From Arcobacter caeni (GTDB lineage: Bacteria; Campylobacterota; Campylobacteria; Campylobacterales; Arcobacteraceae): a DNA stretch of 64,000 nt. Where the stretch lies: assembly GCF_003063245.1 (NCBI RefSeq), contig NZ_MUXE01000006.1:59112-123111 (forward strand), in the 5' to 3' direction. Positions 29,261 through 38,682 of the stretch are shown in pieces. The translations under genes and the position numbers were made by a program. Each line of letters opens with the position of its first letter. The first letter of the stretch is position 1. Under the pieces are notes generated by a model that did no database searches, had not been told where the DNA came from, and worked only from the letters and a program-made list of their open reading frames with translations.

Positions 29261-30145
29261 CTAGTGAACATCTCTCCATTTACTTGCTTTCCATAAGAAA
29301 CCAAAGATTGCAAAAATCACTAGATAAATTAAGAATTTAGGTCCTAATTCTTCTCTTTGAGATTTTTTAGAATCACCAATTTCTTCTAGGTAAGAAACAA
29401 CTTGCTCTTGAGCTTCTTCATTTAATCCAACTCTAGGCATTGCTGTACCTTCTAAATGTTTCTCAGGATCATTAACAAATGTTTCCAAATATTCATGACC
29501 TCTTGATCTAATAAATTGAGATAAGTCAGGAGGTAATTTCCCCATATAGTGTTTAATGTCAGCATTTGGTGTAAATGCAACCATTGTCCCACCTTTCATA
29601 TCAGCATATTTAATAGAGTGACATCTTTGACAAGCGTCATGAAAAACTTCTTTATTAGTCATTTCTTTTGGTGCAATTGATTTTAAGAAAGCAACCATAT
29701 CAGCTACTTCTTGTGGTTGCATCCAATCATAAGCAGGCATTGGATGAACTCTACCTTCAACAAATTTATGAGAAACTTTTGAAGCTTTAGCAGGATTTTT
29801 AATAAATGCTGCTAAATAATCTGCATTATAAAGTTTTCCAGCACTACTTAAATCAGGAGGAGTTACTCCATAAGCAGCAGCAGAACTTGCATTATCCATA
29901 ACTGCCGGGAAGCCTTTTGCTTCAATTGAGTGACAAGCTGTACAGTTTGATGTAACTAATGTTTCACCATTTACTGCATCACCTTGTAATGCTTTAATAT
30001 CTTTTATATCTTCTTGAACATCAGAAAATGTAAAATCAGCAGGAGCAACATGAGGGTGCATTTGAGAGTGAGCAAATGGCTCAACTCCCCAGTATGTAAT
30101 TAGCGTTAAAGCAACTACTACTGCTAATATTTTTAATTCTCTCAT
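29261..30145 (-). CDS. petC: Diheme cytochrome c1 of the bc1 complex
   Basis: Carries electrons from the Rieske protein to soluble cytochrome c. The 294 residues have an N-terminal membrane segment or signal (about 5-20), two heme sites CTACH (C68, C71, H72) and CQRCH (C172, C175, H176), and a C-terminal membrane anchor (about 270-288). The diheme form is usual in Campylobacterota, in contrast to the monoheme c1 of mitochondria. The start overlaps the petB stop by 4 bases. Confidence 0.94.
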   Translation of the reverse strand: MRELKILAVVVALTLITYWGVEPFAHSQMHPHVAPADFTFSDVQEDIKDIKALQGDAVNGETLVTSNCTACHSIEAKGFPAVMDNASSAAAYGVTPPDLSSAGKLYNADYLAAFIKNPAKASKVSHKFVEGRVHPMPAYDWMQPQEVADMVAFLKSIAPKEMTNKEVFHDACQRCHSIKYADMKGGTMVAFTPNADIKHYMGKLPPDLSQFIRSRGHEYLETFVNDPEKHLEGTAMPRVGLNEEAQEQVVSYLEEIGDSKKSQREELGPKFLIYLVIFAIFGFLWKASKWRDVH

Positions 30146-31392
30146 AGTGATCCCCTTTTCTTAGCATCAATTTTAGTAACAATTGGAAGTATAATAAATA
30201 ATAATATAAATGAAACAGCTGCAAAGAATCCAACCCATGCATTAGCACCTGTTGGTGGTAATTTACCATAAACAGTTAATACAATTAAGTCAATCATTAA
30301 AATCCAGAACCATGCAAAGAAAACTGGTCTTCTATGAGCTGGTAAAATTTTTGGATCTCTATCTAACCAAGGTAATAATAAGAAAATAACATTTGCAAAT
30401 GCAAATGCAATTAGTCCAATATTAAATGCTTTAAATCCAAACATATCAAAGAAGAATCCTCTTAACACTTCGTATGACCATAAGAAATACCACTCAGGAT
30501 AAATATGAGCTGGTGTTACCATATTATTTGCAGGATCAAAGTTTACAGGGTCCATAGCAAAATCATAATGGAAGAATACTAAGTAGAAATAGAAAATTAA
30601 GAATACACCAAGTACTGCTAAATCTTTTGAGATAAATACAGGCCAGAAAGGAATAACTTTTGACTCTTTTTTATTTCCAGCTAAATATTTTTCAGCTTCA
30701 GTATCAAAATCAAATTCGTCAGAATTTTGATTATTAACATGAGGAATTCTAAGAGTATAGAAGTGTAAAGCAATAATTCCCATAATTGTAATTGGTAATA
30801 AGAATACATGCAACATAAAGAATCTTGTTAAAGTAGCATCAGCCACATTAAAGTCACCTCTAATCCATACAACTAAAGCATCTCCAATAACAGGAACTCC
30901 ACCAAATAAGTTAGTAATAACCATTGCTGCCCAGTAAGACATTTGTCCCCATGGTAACATATATCCAGAGAATCCAGCAGCACTGAATGTCATAAATAAT
31001 AACATACCAGAAATCCAAATCATTTCTCTACCTTGTTTGTAAGAACCATAATAAATTCCTGTAAACATGTGAATATAAATAACTAAGAAAACAACTGATG
31101 CTGCAACCCCATGAATATGTCTGAATAACCAACCAAATGCAACTTCTTGCATAATTGTGTAGTTAACTGAGTCAAATGCTAAGTTAATATCTGGTTTGTA
31201 ATACATCATTAAGAAGATTCCAGAAATAATTAAAATACCAAATGTAGTAGCTAATAATACACCCATTGCCCATAAGAAGTTAATATCTTTTGGAATCCAA
31301 TATTCAGTCATCATTACTTTGTTGAAAGTAGTTAAATTTAATCTTTGATCTAACCACTCACCAACAGAGTTAGATTTTTCAAATTTTGCCAT
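30142..31392 (-). CDS. petB: Cytochrome b of the bc1 complex
   Basis: Integral membrane diheme subunit holding the quinol oxidation and quinone reduction sites. Length is 416 residues with about eight or nine membrane segments. Heme ligands lie in FRHIHGVAASVVFLVIYIH and in HVFLLPITIMGIIALHF. The Qo-site PEW motif appears as YPEWYFL. It lies between petA and petC with gaps of 11 and -4 bases. Confidence 0.97.
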   Translation of the reverse strand: MAKFEKSNSVGEWLDQRLNLTTFNKVMMTEYWIPKDINFLWAMGVLLATTFGILIISGIFLMMYYKPDINLAFDSVNYTIMQEVAFGWLFRHIHGVAASVVFLVIYIHMFTGIYYGSYKQGREMIWISGMLLFMTFSAAGFSGYMLPWGQMSYWAAMVITNLFGGVPVIGDALVVWIRGDFNVADATLTRFFMLHVFLLPITIMGIIALHFYTLRIPHVNNQNSDEFDFDTEAEKYLAGNKKESKVIPFWPVFISKDLAVLGVFLIFYFYLVFFHYDFAMDPVNFDPANNMVTPAHIYPEWYFLWSYEVLRGFFFDMFGFKAFNIGLIAFAFANVIFLLLPWLDRDPKILPAHRRPVFFAWFWILMIDLIVLTVYGKLPPTGANAWVGFFAAVSFILLFIILPIVTKIDAKKRGSL

Positions 31393-31403
31393 TAATTAAC
31401 TCC

Positions 31404-31904
31404 TTATGCTTTCATCGCAGCTGCGATAGCTTTGTATTCTGGACCTTCTTCACCTAAAACGATAGAAGTACCTTTTACACTAAATGATGGTAAATCAAGA
31501 GGTCTTGGTGGTGGTCCAAAAACTTGTTTACCACTTGGATTAAATTCCCCTCCATGACATGCACATTTCCATTTATCTTTTTTCCATGCAGGAATACAAC
31601 CTAAGTGAGTACAAAGACCAATAGCAACGGTAAATCTATCTGCACCTACTACTAGATCTCTAGTACTTGCTTCCATATCTGGAGTTTTCTTTAATACAAA
31701 TATTGGTTTTCCTCTCCATGTAAAAGTTTCTGGTTCACCAGCTTTTATAGCTGATAATTCGATTTCAGTAAATCCCCCAGCAAGTACACTTGGAAGTGGA
31801 TCCCAAGCTTGTTTCATACCAACGAGCGAAGCAGCACCACCTACTGCAGCAACTGCAGCAAATGAGTAACCAATAAAATCTCGTCTATTTATTTCTTTAG
31901 ACAT
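31404..31904 (-). CDS. petA: Ubiquinol-cytochrome c reductase iron-sulfur (Rieske) subunit
   Basis: Accepts the first electron from quinol. The 166 residues start with a twin-arginine signal (RRDF at 7-10) that also acts as membrane anchor. The 2Fe-2S ligands are C98 and H100 in CTHLGC and C114 and H117 in CACHGG; C103 and C116 should form the stabilising disulfide. First gene of petABC; AAGGAAG precedes the ATG. The upstream gap holds a -10 box and an FNR/CRP-type palindrome. Confidence 0.97.
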   Translation of the reverse strand: MSKEINRRDFIGYSFAAVAAVGGAASLVGMKQAWDPLPSVLAGGFTEIELSAIKAGEPETFTWRGKPIFVLKKTPDMEASTRDLVVGADRFTVAIGLCTHLGCIPAWKKDKWKCACHGGEFNPSGKQVFGPPPRPLDLPSFSVKGTSIVLGEEGPEYKAIAAAMKA

Positions 31905-31939
31905 ATTTGGCTTCCTTTTTTTTAATTTAGAATTCGATG

Positions 31940-31945
31940 ATTATA
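31940..31945 (-). promoter_or_regulatory. Candidate -10 box for petABC
   Basis: Perfect TATAAT on the minus strand, about 35 bases before the petA start. Initiation is expected near 31933. There is no good -35 box, which fits an activator-dependent promoter. Confidence 0.6.
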
Positions 31946-31967
31946 GTACGAAATTACTTAAAATGAA

Positions 31968-31981
31968 TTGACTTATGTCAG
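31968..31981. promoter_or_regulatory. FNR/CRP-type operator upstream of petA
   Basis: TTGAC-TTAT-GTCAG, matching the CRP/FNR-family TTGAY-N4-RTCAA layout at all but the last base. Its centre (31974.5) falls about 41.5 bases upstream of the predicted petA initiation point, the class II activator position. Confidence 0.55.
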
Positions 31982-32077
31982 TTAAATGATGTTTTAAAAG
32001 AGTTGCTGTGAATTTATTACACAGTGTATATTTTTTATATAGGTATAATTTCTTGCAGAGATTATTATTAGAGAATC

Positions 32078-33559
32078 TTATGATTCTCTAATAAATTTCA
32101 CTATTTCTAGTTCAATATTTTCTTTATCAATAACTAAAGAGTGATTTATTTTTGCTGAAAATAACTCTTTTATACTTTGTGGTAAAGTTGCATTATATTT
32201 TGATGAAATTTCTTCTAATGCTTCTTTATCAGCATATTTTTCATTATTTTGTTTTAATGCATTTAAAACAGTTGGCGAAAATTTTGTCCATTCAGCAGTT
32301 GAATAAATAACAGTTTTTAATGGTTTGTCTTTAAGCTCTTTATATGCTTTTATACAAGTTGCAGTATGAGGATCCATTAAGTATCCATTATCCAAAAATT
32401 CTTTAATTGTTGTAGTACCAAAAGTATCATTTGAATTAATCGCTGAAAAATATTTTTGAACTTCTTTTGTTTCTTTTTGACTCATTGTGAAGATATTATT
32501 GTTATTTAAGTCTTCCATCAATTCTTTTGTTCGTTTTGCTCCAAATAATGAAAATATTACTCTTTCAATATTTGATGATTTTAAAATATCCATTGCAGGA
32601 GAAAGTGTTAGTTTTAACTCTTTTCCTCTAATATCATAAATACCTGTATTTATCCATTGCGTTAAAATATTGTTTTCATTAGATGCAACTAAAAGTTTTT
32701 CAATTGGTAAACCCATCTCTTGAGCATAAAATGCACCTAAAACATTTCCAAAATTTCCTGATGGTACAACTAAATATATTTTCTCGCCATTTAAAATTTC
32801 ATTTTGTTTTAAAAGTTGAATATATGACCAAAAGTGATAAATTATCTGAAAAATGATTCTTCCAAAGTTTACAGAGTTTGCAGCACTAAGTTTAATATTA
32901 TCTTTTTCTAACTCTTCTTTAAATGTTTTTGAAGCCAAAAGTTTTTTTAGTGCATTTTGTGCATCATCAAAATTTCCTTTTATTCCTAAAACTTTAAGAT
33001 TTTTTCCATCTTCACAAACCATTTGAAGTCTTTGAACATCACTTGTTCCACCATCAGGATAAAGACATACAACTTGAATATTTTCTTTATTTTTAAAAGT
33101 ATTTAAAGCTGCTGGTCCTGTATCTCCAGAAGTTGCTGCTAAAATTAAGTATTTTTCATTTCTTTTTTTTGCAATTGATGAAAGAATTGAACCAAAAGGT
33201 TGTAAAGCCATATCTTTAAAAGCCCTTGTTGGTCCATGATATTGTTCATGTACAAATAAATCATCTTTTACTTTTACCACAGGACAAGGATTTGAGGCAT
33301 CATCAAAGTTATCATATAAAGCTAAAGCTTTATTTATTTCTGTTTCTTCAATATCAATTTCAAATGCTTTTAAAATATCAAATGCTAATTCTTTGTAACT
33401 TGAGTTTACATGATTTAAAATAAAATTATCTTCTAATGTTGGTAAGTTTTTTGGTACATATAATCCACCAAAAGAAGTACTAGGATTTAGAATTGCTTCA
33501 CTAAATGGTACTTCAATTGGTTTTATACCATCATTTCCTCTTGTTTCTATAAAATTCAT
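32078..33559 (-). CDS. thrC: Threonine synthase
   Basis: PLP enzyme converting O-phosphohomoserine to threonine, using the product of thrB from this window. The 493-residue long form has the N-terminal RGNDG and the PLP lysine K115 in HGPTRAFKDMALQ. ATSGDTGPAAL binds substrate phosphate, and NFGRIIFQ and PSGNFGNVLGAFYA are also typical. It follows argB by 10 bases in the same direction. Confidence 0.97.
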   Translation of the reverse strand: MNFIETRGNDGIKPIEVPFSEAILNPSTSFGGLYVPKNLPTLEDNFILNHVNSSYKELAFDILKAFEIDIEETEINKALALYDNFDDASNPCPVVKVKDDLFVHEQYHGPTRAFKDMALQPFGSILSSIAKKRNEKYLILAATSGDTGPAALNTFKNKENIQVVCLYPDGGTSDVQRLQMVCEDGKNLKVLGIKGNFDDAQNALKKLLASKTFKEELEKDNIKLSAANSVNFGRIIFQIIYHFWSYIQLLKQNEILNGEKIYLVVPSGNFGNVLGAFYAQEMGLPIEKLLVASNENNILTQWINTGIYDIRGKELKLTLSPAMDILKSSNIERVIFSLFGAKRTKELMEDLNNNNIFTMSQKETKEVQKYFSAINSNDTFGTTTIKEFLDNGYLMDPHTATCIKAYKELKDKPLKTVIYSTAEWTKFSPTVLNALKQNNEKYADKEALEEISSKYNATLPQSIKELFSAKINHSLVIDKENIELEIVKFIRES

Positions 33560-33569
33560 TTTTCGCCTT

Positions 33570-34475
33570 TTAATCGTTTAATAATTTCTCTAAATCTATC
33601 CCATTATTAGGGTTATCAAGTCTCACAAATTGAGTTCCAATTCCATCACTTGTAAATAATTCAAGTAAGATTGAGTGTTCTACTCTTCCATCAATTATAT
33701 GTGCTTTATTTACTCCATTATGTATTGCATCTATGCAAGAATCAACTTTTGGTATCATTCCACCAGCGATTGTTCCATCTTTTTTGTAGTTTTCAACACT
33801 TTGTTTATCCAAAGTCTGAATTAATTTTCCCTCTTTATCTAAAACACCAATTGTGTCTGTTAAAAATAGAACTTTTTGTGCTCCAACTGCAGCTGCAATT
33901 TCGCAAGCTGCAACATCTGCATTTATATTAAATCCTGGATGATTTGGTTCAGCACTATCAGCAATTGGTGCAATTACTGGAATAAAACCCTCTTTTATAA
34001 GATTATTAATCATACTTCCATTTACTTTTGTGATTTCGCCTGTATATCCAAATCTTCCATTATCTTTTGGAATTGCATTTATTAAAGCTGAATCTTTTCC
34101 TGAAATACCAATAGCTTTTGCTCCATGATGATTTAGTAAAGATGTAATATTTTTATTGATTTCACCACTTAAAACCATTTCAACAACTCTCATACTTTCT
34201 TCACAAGTAACTCTATGTCCATCAACAAAATGTGAAGGGATTTCTAATTTATTTAATAATTCAGTAATTCTAGCCCCACCACCGTGAACAATTACAGGTT
34301 TTATTCCTAAAAGTGAAAGAAAAACTATATCTTGTGCAAATTTTTCTTTTAAATCAGGGCTTGTTTGTGCAGAACCACCGTATTTAATAACAATTGTTTT
34401 TCCGAAAAATTTTTTAATATATGGTATTGCATCAAGTAGCGTTTGTACTTTTTGATGTTTATTTTGCATATGCAT
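33570..34475 (-). CDS. argB: Acetylglutamate kinase
   Basis: Second step of arginine synthesis, phosphorylating N-acetylglutamate. The amino-acid kinase fold shows VIKYGGSAQ, VIVHGGGARIT, GHRVTCEESM, NINADVAACEIAAAVGA, and GGMIPKVDSC near the C-terminus. The first ATG at 34475 has AGGA only 2 bases upstream, whereas the ATG at 34469 has it at 8 bases, so the real protein probably starts there (299 residues). It shares a transcript with thrC. Confidence 0.96.
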   Translation of the reverse strand: MHMQNKHQKVQTLLDAIPYIKKFFGKTIVIKYGGSAQTSPDLKEKFAQDIVFLSLLGIKPVIVHGGGARITELLNKLEIPSHFVDGHRVTCEESMRVVEMVLSGEINKNITSLLNHHGAKAIGISGKDSALINAIPKDNGRFGYTGEITKVNGSMINNLIKEGFIPVIAPIADSAEPNHPGFNINADVAACEIAAAVGAQKVLFLTDTIGVLDKEGKLIQTLDKQSVENYKKDGTIAGGMIPKVDSCIDAIHNGVNKAHIIDGRVEHSILLELFTSDGIGTQFVRLDNPNNGIDLEKLLND

Positions 34476-34549
34476 AATCCTAAGTGATTTTTGAGTGCTG
34501 ATTATATCTAAAAGAATCTTATTAATAAAAAATTTAGTATCATTAGACC

Positions 34550-37282
34550 ATGAAAAAATACTTAGCCCTAAAAGCTAGTGCTGGAAGTGGAAAAACTTTT
34601 GCATTAACTGTTCGATATATAACACTTATGTTACTTGGTGCAAAACCAAATGAGATTTTGACTCTTACTTTTACAAATAAAGCAGCAAATGAAATGAGTG
34701 AAAGAATTTATAAAACTCTTTTAACTTTAGGTGATGATGAAGCATATTTAAGTGCAATTGTTGAACAATCAGGCTTAAGTAAACAAGAGATTCTTGGCAA
34801 AAAAGGTTTTCTCGTAAAATCATTTTCAAATGCCAGTTTATCTATTTTTACTATTGATAAATTTATAAATAAAATCTTACGAGAATTTTGTGGATATATT
34901 GGAATATCAGATGATTTTGAGATAAAAGTTGATGATATTGAAGCTTTGAGTATGAAGTTTTTACAATCTTTAAATGCAACTCAATTTGAAACTTTAATTG
35001 ATTTTTCTCACTATGAAAAAAAGAAATTTAACTCTATTTTTGAATTATTTAAAAATTTACTTGAAAAAAATGAAACAGTTGATATTGTAAATATTGATGC
35101 AAAACTAATTGATTTACAAAAACAAAATGTTTTAGAGTTTGCCTTTAAAATAAAAGAGCAAATTTTAAATTGTAGTGGAGCCAGTGCTAGTGCTATAAAA
35201 GCTGTTGATTTTGAAACTTTTGATGAGTTATTTGGTAGAACTTGGCTTGAAAAAGACATATTAGCTGATTATTCATATTTTAAAAAATGTGCAAATGAAA
35301 CAATAGAGTCTTATTTTTCTAATCTAAAAGATGAAATTTCAATTTATTATAAACTAAGAGCTGGATATAGTTTGAGTAAACTTTTTGAGCTTTATTTGAT
35401 GTTTAAAGATTTTAAATTTACTTTTAATAAAAACAAAAACTATTTGGAATTTAATGATATTTCAAATTTAGTTTATGAACTGTTATCTACAAAAATTGAT
35501 AAAGATTTTTTATATTTTAGACTTGATTCTTCGTTTTCACATATTTTAATGGATGAGTTTCAAGATACTTCACTTTTACAATATAGAATTTTAGAGCCAT
35601 TGATTAAAGAAATACTTGCAGGTGATCAAACAAAATTTAAAACATTTTTTTATGTGGGAGATATAAAACAATCTATTTATAGGTTTCGTGGTGGTAAAAG
35701 AGAGCTTTTTGATTATGTTGCTAATTCAAATAAAATTCTTGAAGTTGAAGTTTTAAATACAAATTATCGTTCTTGTGAAAACATAATTTCTTATGTAAAT
35801 TCACTTTTTTTAAATATTCCAAATTATGAATATTTTGAGCAAGAATCTGTTTCAAAAGGAGGATATGTTGAAGTAATTGTTGATGAAAAACTAGATGAAG
35901 AAAATAAGTATGAAAACATTGCTTCAAAAATCGCACAACTTTTAAAAGAGGGTGTTAATTCAAATGATATTGCAATTTTAACTTATACAAATGATGATGT
36001 TTTAAATCTTTATTATTATCTAAAACAAAAATTCCCATCTTTAAAAATCACAACAGAAATGACCTCAAAACTTATAAATCAACAAAATGTAAAAGCTGTA
36101 ATAAATGCAATAAAATATCTTTATTTTAAAGAAGAGATTTATAAAGAAAATTTAAATGCACTAATAGGAAAACCAATTTTAAATGAACTAAATTTAAATA
36201 TAGATTTAGAAGAAAAATCAATTCAAGAAATCATAAAAGAGTTAGCAAGTAAACTAAAAATAATTGATGAAAATATAATAAAACTAATTGAAGTTAGTTC
36301 AGTTTTTTCAAATATTGTTGATTTTGTTTATGAGATTGATAAATTAGATTCTAATATGGAAAATTCAGAATCAGTTGGACTTCAAATTTTAACTATTTTT
36401 AAATCAAAAGGTTTAGAGTTTAACACAGTAATTTTGCTTGATAGAATAAAAAGAAAAAATGTGGATAAATCATCTTTATTATTTGAGTACGAAAGTGTGC
36501 AATTAAAAAATATTTTTTATAAAATCAAAGGTTATGAAAATTATAATAAAGATTATGAAAAAGCACTTAAAAAAGAGAAAGCTTTGAGTATTGAAGATGA
36601 GATAAATATTTTGTATGTGGCATTAACACGGGCTAAAAATAATATGATTATTTTCAAAAAAGCTAAATCATCAGTTTTTGATGTGTTAAATATGAAACCT
36701 ACACAAATTGGAACAGTTATTCAAAGTGAAAATATCTCAAAAAATTATGAAAATGTTACAAAAATTTTATATAAACCTTTGGATTTGGGAACTCAAGAAA
36801 AACAGATTTCAAAAGAAAAAGAGTTTGATGAAAATCATTTAAAAGCAAAATATTTTGGAATCGCAACTCACTATTGTCTTGAAATGATGAATGAATTTAA
36901 TATTAGTAATATTGATTATTCATTGAATCTTGCAAAAACTAGATACTCAAATTTTTTAGATGAAACTGATTTTATTGATATAAAAAATAGGTTGTCTTTA
37001 TTGGTAAATAATGAGAAATTTATTTCACTTATTTTAGATGCAGAGTTTATTAGTGAACAATCTTTAGTATATAAAGAAGAGATAAAAATTATTGATTTAT
37101 TACTTTTTAAAGATGGAAATTATTACATCATTGATTATAAAACTACAAAAGAAACGCATGTGGAACACACAACTCAAGTAACCTTTTACAAAAAAGCTAT
37201 AAAAGATATTTTCCAAACTCAAAATGTTTTTTCTTATTTGGTTTATTTACAAGCAAATGAAATTTTAATTAGTGAAGTTTAA
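34550..37282 (+). CDS. addA: AddA/RecB-like helicase-nuclease
   Basis: Processes double-strand DNA ends for recombination. The N-terminal UvrD-type helicase has Walker A ASAGSGKT (9-16), FTNKAANEM, MDEFQDTS (334-341, Walker B), YVGDIKQSIYRFRGG and TNYRS, then IFKSKGLEFNTVIL and LYVALTRAK. The C-terminal RecB-type nuclease has GIATHYCLEMM and DYK (D862, K864) with TQVTFYKKA. Length is 910 residues, close to the Campylobacter and Helicobacter AddA. An AddB partner gene is not adjacent. Confidence 0.9.
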   Translation: MKKYLALKASAGSGKTFALTVRYITLMLLGAKPNEILTLTFTNKAANEMSERIYKTLLTLGDDEAYLSAIVEQSGLSKQEILGKKGFLVKSFSNASLSIFTIDKFINKILREFCGYIGISDDFEIKVDDIEALSMKFLQSLNATQFETLIDFSHYEKKKFNSIFELFKNLLEKNETVDIVNIDAKLIDLQKQNVLEFAFKIKEQILNCSGASASAIKAVDFETFDELFGRTWLEKDILADYSYFKKCANETIESYFSNLKDEISIYYKLRAGYSLSKLFELYLMFKDFKFTFNKNKNYLEFNDISNLVYELLSTKIDKDFLYFRLDSSFSHILMDEFQDTSLLQYRILEPLIKEILAGDQTKFKTFFYVGDIKQSIYRFRGGKRELFDYVANSNKILEVEVLNTNYRSCENIISYVNSLFLNIPNYEYFEQESVSKGGYVEVIVDEKLDEENKYENIASKIAQLLKEGVNSNDIAILTYTNDDVLNLYYYLKQKFPSLKITTEMTSKLINQQNVKAVINAIKYLYFKEEIYKENLNALIGKPILNELNLNIDLEEKSIQEIIKELASKLKIIDENIIKLIEVSSVFSNIVDFVYEIDKLDSNMENSESVGLQILTIFKSKGLEFNTVILLDRIKRKNVDKSSLLFEYESVQLKNIFYKIKGYENYNKDYEKALKKEKALSIEDEINILYVALTRAKNNMIIFKKAKSSVFDVLNMKPTQIGTVIQSENISKNYENVTKILYKPLDLGTQEKQISKEKEFDENHLKAKYFGIATHYCLEMMNEFNISNIDYSLNLAKTRYSNFLDETDFIDIKNRLSLLVNNEKFISLILDAEFISEQSLVYKEEIKIIDLLLFKDGNYYIIDYKTTKETHVEHTTQVTFYKKAIKDIFQTQNVFSYLVYLQANEILISEV

Positions 37283-37833
37283 ATAAAATATCTAATAGAA
37301 GCAATTCCATAAGCTTTTGTTTTAGATATTTGTTCTATTTGTTCTTCGTTTATAATTCCACCAAGAGCAATAATATTTATATCTTTAAAACTGTTTATTG
37401 CTTCTTGTAAAACTTCTATTCCTTTTGCTTCGCCTTTATTAGGTGTTTGAAAAATTGGAGAAAAGGTAACTGCATCTGCAAGATATTCTATAGCTTTTTG
37501 TATATCTTCAAATGTATGACAAGAAATAATTACATATAAACCTAACTCTTTTGCTTCTTTGATTTTATCAAATTGAGAAGAAGTAAGGTGAACACCATTT
37601 GCATTTAATTTTTTTGCTAATAAAAAATCACTATTTATTAGTATTTTATAGATATTCTTTTTTTTACAAATTTTAATAAATACTTTTGCTAATTCTTCAA
37701 AATTAGAAGATTCTTTATCTCTAAAACAAGCAATATCAACTTTTTGTTTATTTAAAATATTTATTAAAATTTCTTCAAATTTTATTTTATCATTTGTATA
37801 ATATTTTGGATCTGTTATTAAATATTTATTCAT
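37279..37833 (-). CDS. Thiamine phosphate synthase-like (ThiE/TenI) protein
   Basis: TIM-barrel protein of the ThiE/TenI family. The frame is open further upstream into atpB, but the ATG at 37833 with AAGGAT just ahead is the likely start, giving 184 residues. ThiE-like features are ACFRDKE for the QxRxK strand, LNANGVHLTS, DAVTFSPIFQTPNKGEAKG and IIALGGI. The usual IIND motif is altered to LINSD, so the activity could be ThiE or the TenI-type aminase/isomerase. No other thiamine gene is nearby. It follows atpB after a terminator. Confidence 0.72.
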   Translation of the reverse strand: MNKYLITDPKYYTNDKIKFEEILINILNKQKVDIACFRDKESSNFEELAKVFIKICKKKNIYKILINSDFLLAKKLNANGVHLTSSQFDKIKEAKELGLYVIISCHTFEDIQKAIEYLADAVTFSPIFQTPNKGEAKGIEVLQEAINSFKDINIIALGGIINEEQIEQISKTKAYGIASIRYFI

Positions 37834-37851
37834 TTTAAAATCCTTATATAA

Positions 37852-37885
37852 AAAAAGGGAGAAAGTAAAAACTTCCTCCCTTTTT
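37852..37885 (-). terminator. Terminator after atpB
   Basis: Fifteen-bp stem with one mismatch (37852-37866 with 37871-37885) around four A, followed by T on the minus strand. It separates atpB from the ThiE-like gene. Confidence 0.85.
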
Positions 37886-37904
37886 GATTTACAATCACTA
37901 ATAA

Positions 37905-38591
37905 TTAGTGTTCGTCGTGTTCCATCATAACAGAACCAGCAATATAAACATAAGTTAATATACTGAAAATAAACGCTTGTAAGAAACCAAACGCTGTTAA
38001 TAGGAAAAATCCAGGTAATGGTAATAACCAAGGAACTAACATTAAAAGTACCATAAGGAACATATCATCACCTCTGATTGATCCAAAAAGTCTGAATGAT
38101 AATGAAATAATTCTTGAGATATGAGAAATAATTTCAATAGGAAACATTAATGGTGCTAATACAGGCATTGGTCCCATAAAATGTTTAAAATAGTTAATAA
38201 AACCATTTGTTTTAATACCTAAGTAATTGTAATAAACAAAAACTATTAAAGCTAAAGATAAAGTAAAGTTAATGTTACTTGTTGGAGCTTCAAAACCTGG
38301 GATAACTCCCATCATATTACTCACAAAAATTACAATAGCTAAAGATGCAATTAAAGGCATATAAGTTCTTGCATTTTTTTCACCCATTGTATCAGTTCCC
38401 ATTTTGATGATACCATCAACGAATGTTTCCATTACATTTTGAGCACCAGTTGGAACTAATTGTAATTTTCTAGTTGCAGCTCTTGCAATTAAGAAAATAA
38501 TACCAAGCACTAAAATATAGTGCGATAAGATTATCCATTCTTGTCCGTGTCCACCGATTGTACCCAAGAATGTAAACAGTCTTCCTTCCAT
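37905..38591 (-). CDS. atpB: ATP synthase F0 subunit a
   Basis: Membrane subunit that forms the proton half-channels against the c-ring. The 228 residues carry five or six membrane segments. The essential arginine lies in ISLSFRLFGS, within SHISRIISLSFRLFG. The N-terminus AEGR-type start MEGRLFTFLGTIGG and the polar end MEHDEH are short. As in other Campylobacterota, atpB stands apart from the F1 genes, which are not in this window. It has its own -10 box and terminator. Confidence 0.95.
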   Translation of the reverse strand: MEGRLFTFLGTIGGHGQEWIILSHYILVLGIIFLIARAATRKLQLVPTGAQNVMETFVDGIIKMGTDTMGEKNARTYMPLIASLAIVIFVSNMMGVIPGFEAPTSNINFTLSLALIVFVYYNYLGIKTNGFINYFKHFMGPMPVLAPLMFPIEIISHISRIISLSFRLFGSIRGDDMFLMVLLMLVPWLLPLPGFFLLTAFGFLQAFIFSILTYVYIAGSVMMEHDEH

Positions 38592-38635
38592 GTTCTTCCT
38601 TTTTTTTGTTCTACTACATACTAAATTATGGTTGC

Positions 38636-38641
38636 ATTATA
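38636..38641 (-). promoter_or_regulatory. Candidate -10 box for atpB
   Basis: Perfect TATAAT on the minus strand in the 90-base gap between atpB and ilvA, 45 bases ahead of the atpB start; AAGGAAG is the ribosome site. No clear -35. Confidence 0.5.
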
Positions 38642-38682
38642 ATATTTATTTTCTAAAATCTTTCTAAAGATAATAAATTAAG

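Noticed and set aside
37834..38031. Upstream extension of the ThiE-like frame into atpB
   Set aside because: It runs through the terminator and the 3' end of atpB; the extra residues look like antisense or out-of-frame atpB, and the ATG at 37833 has a good ribosome site.
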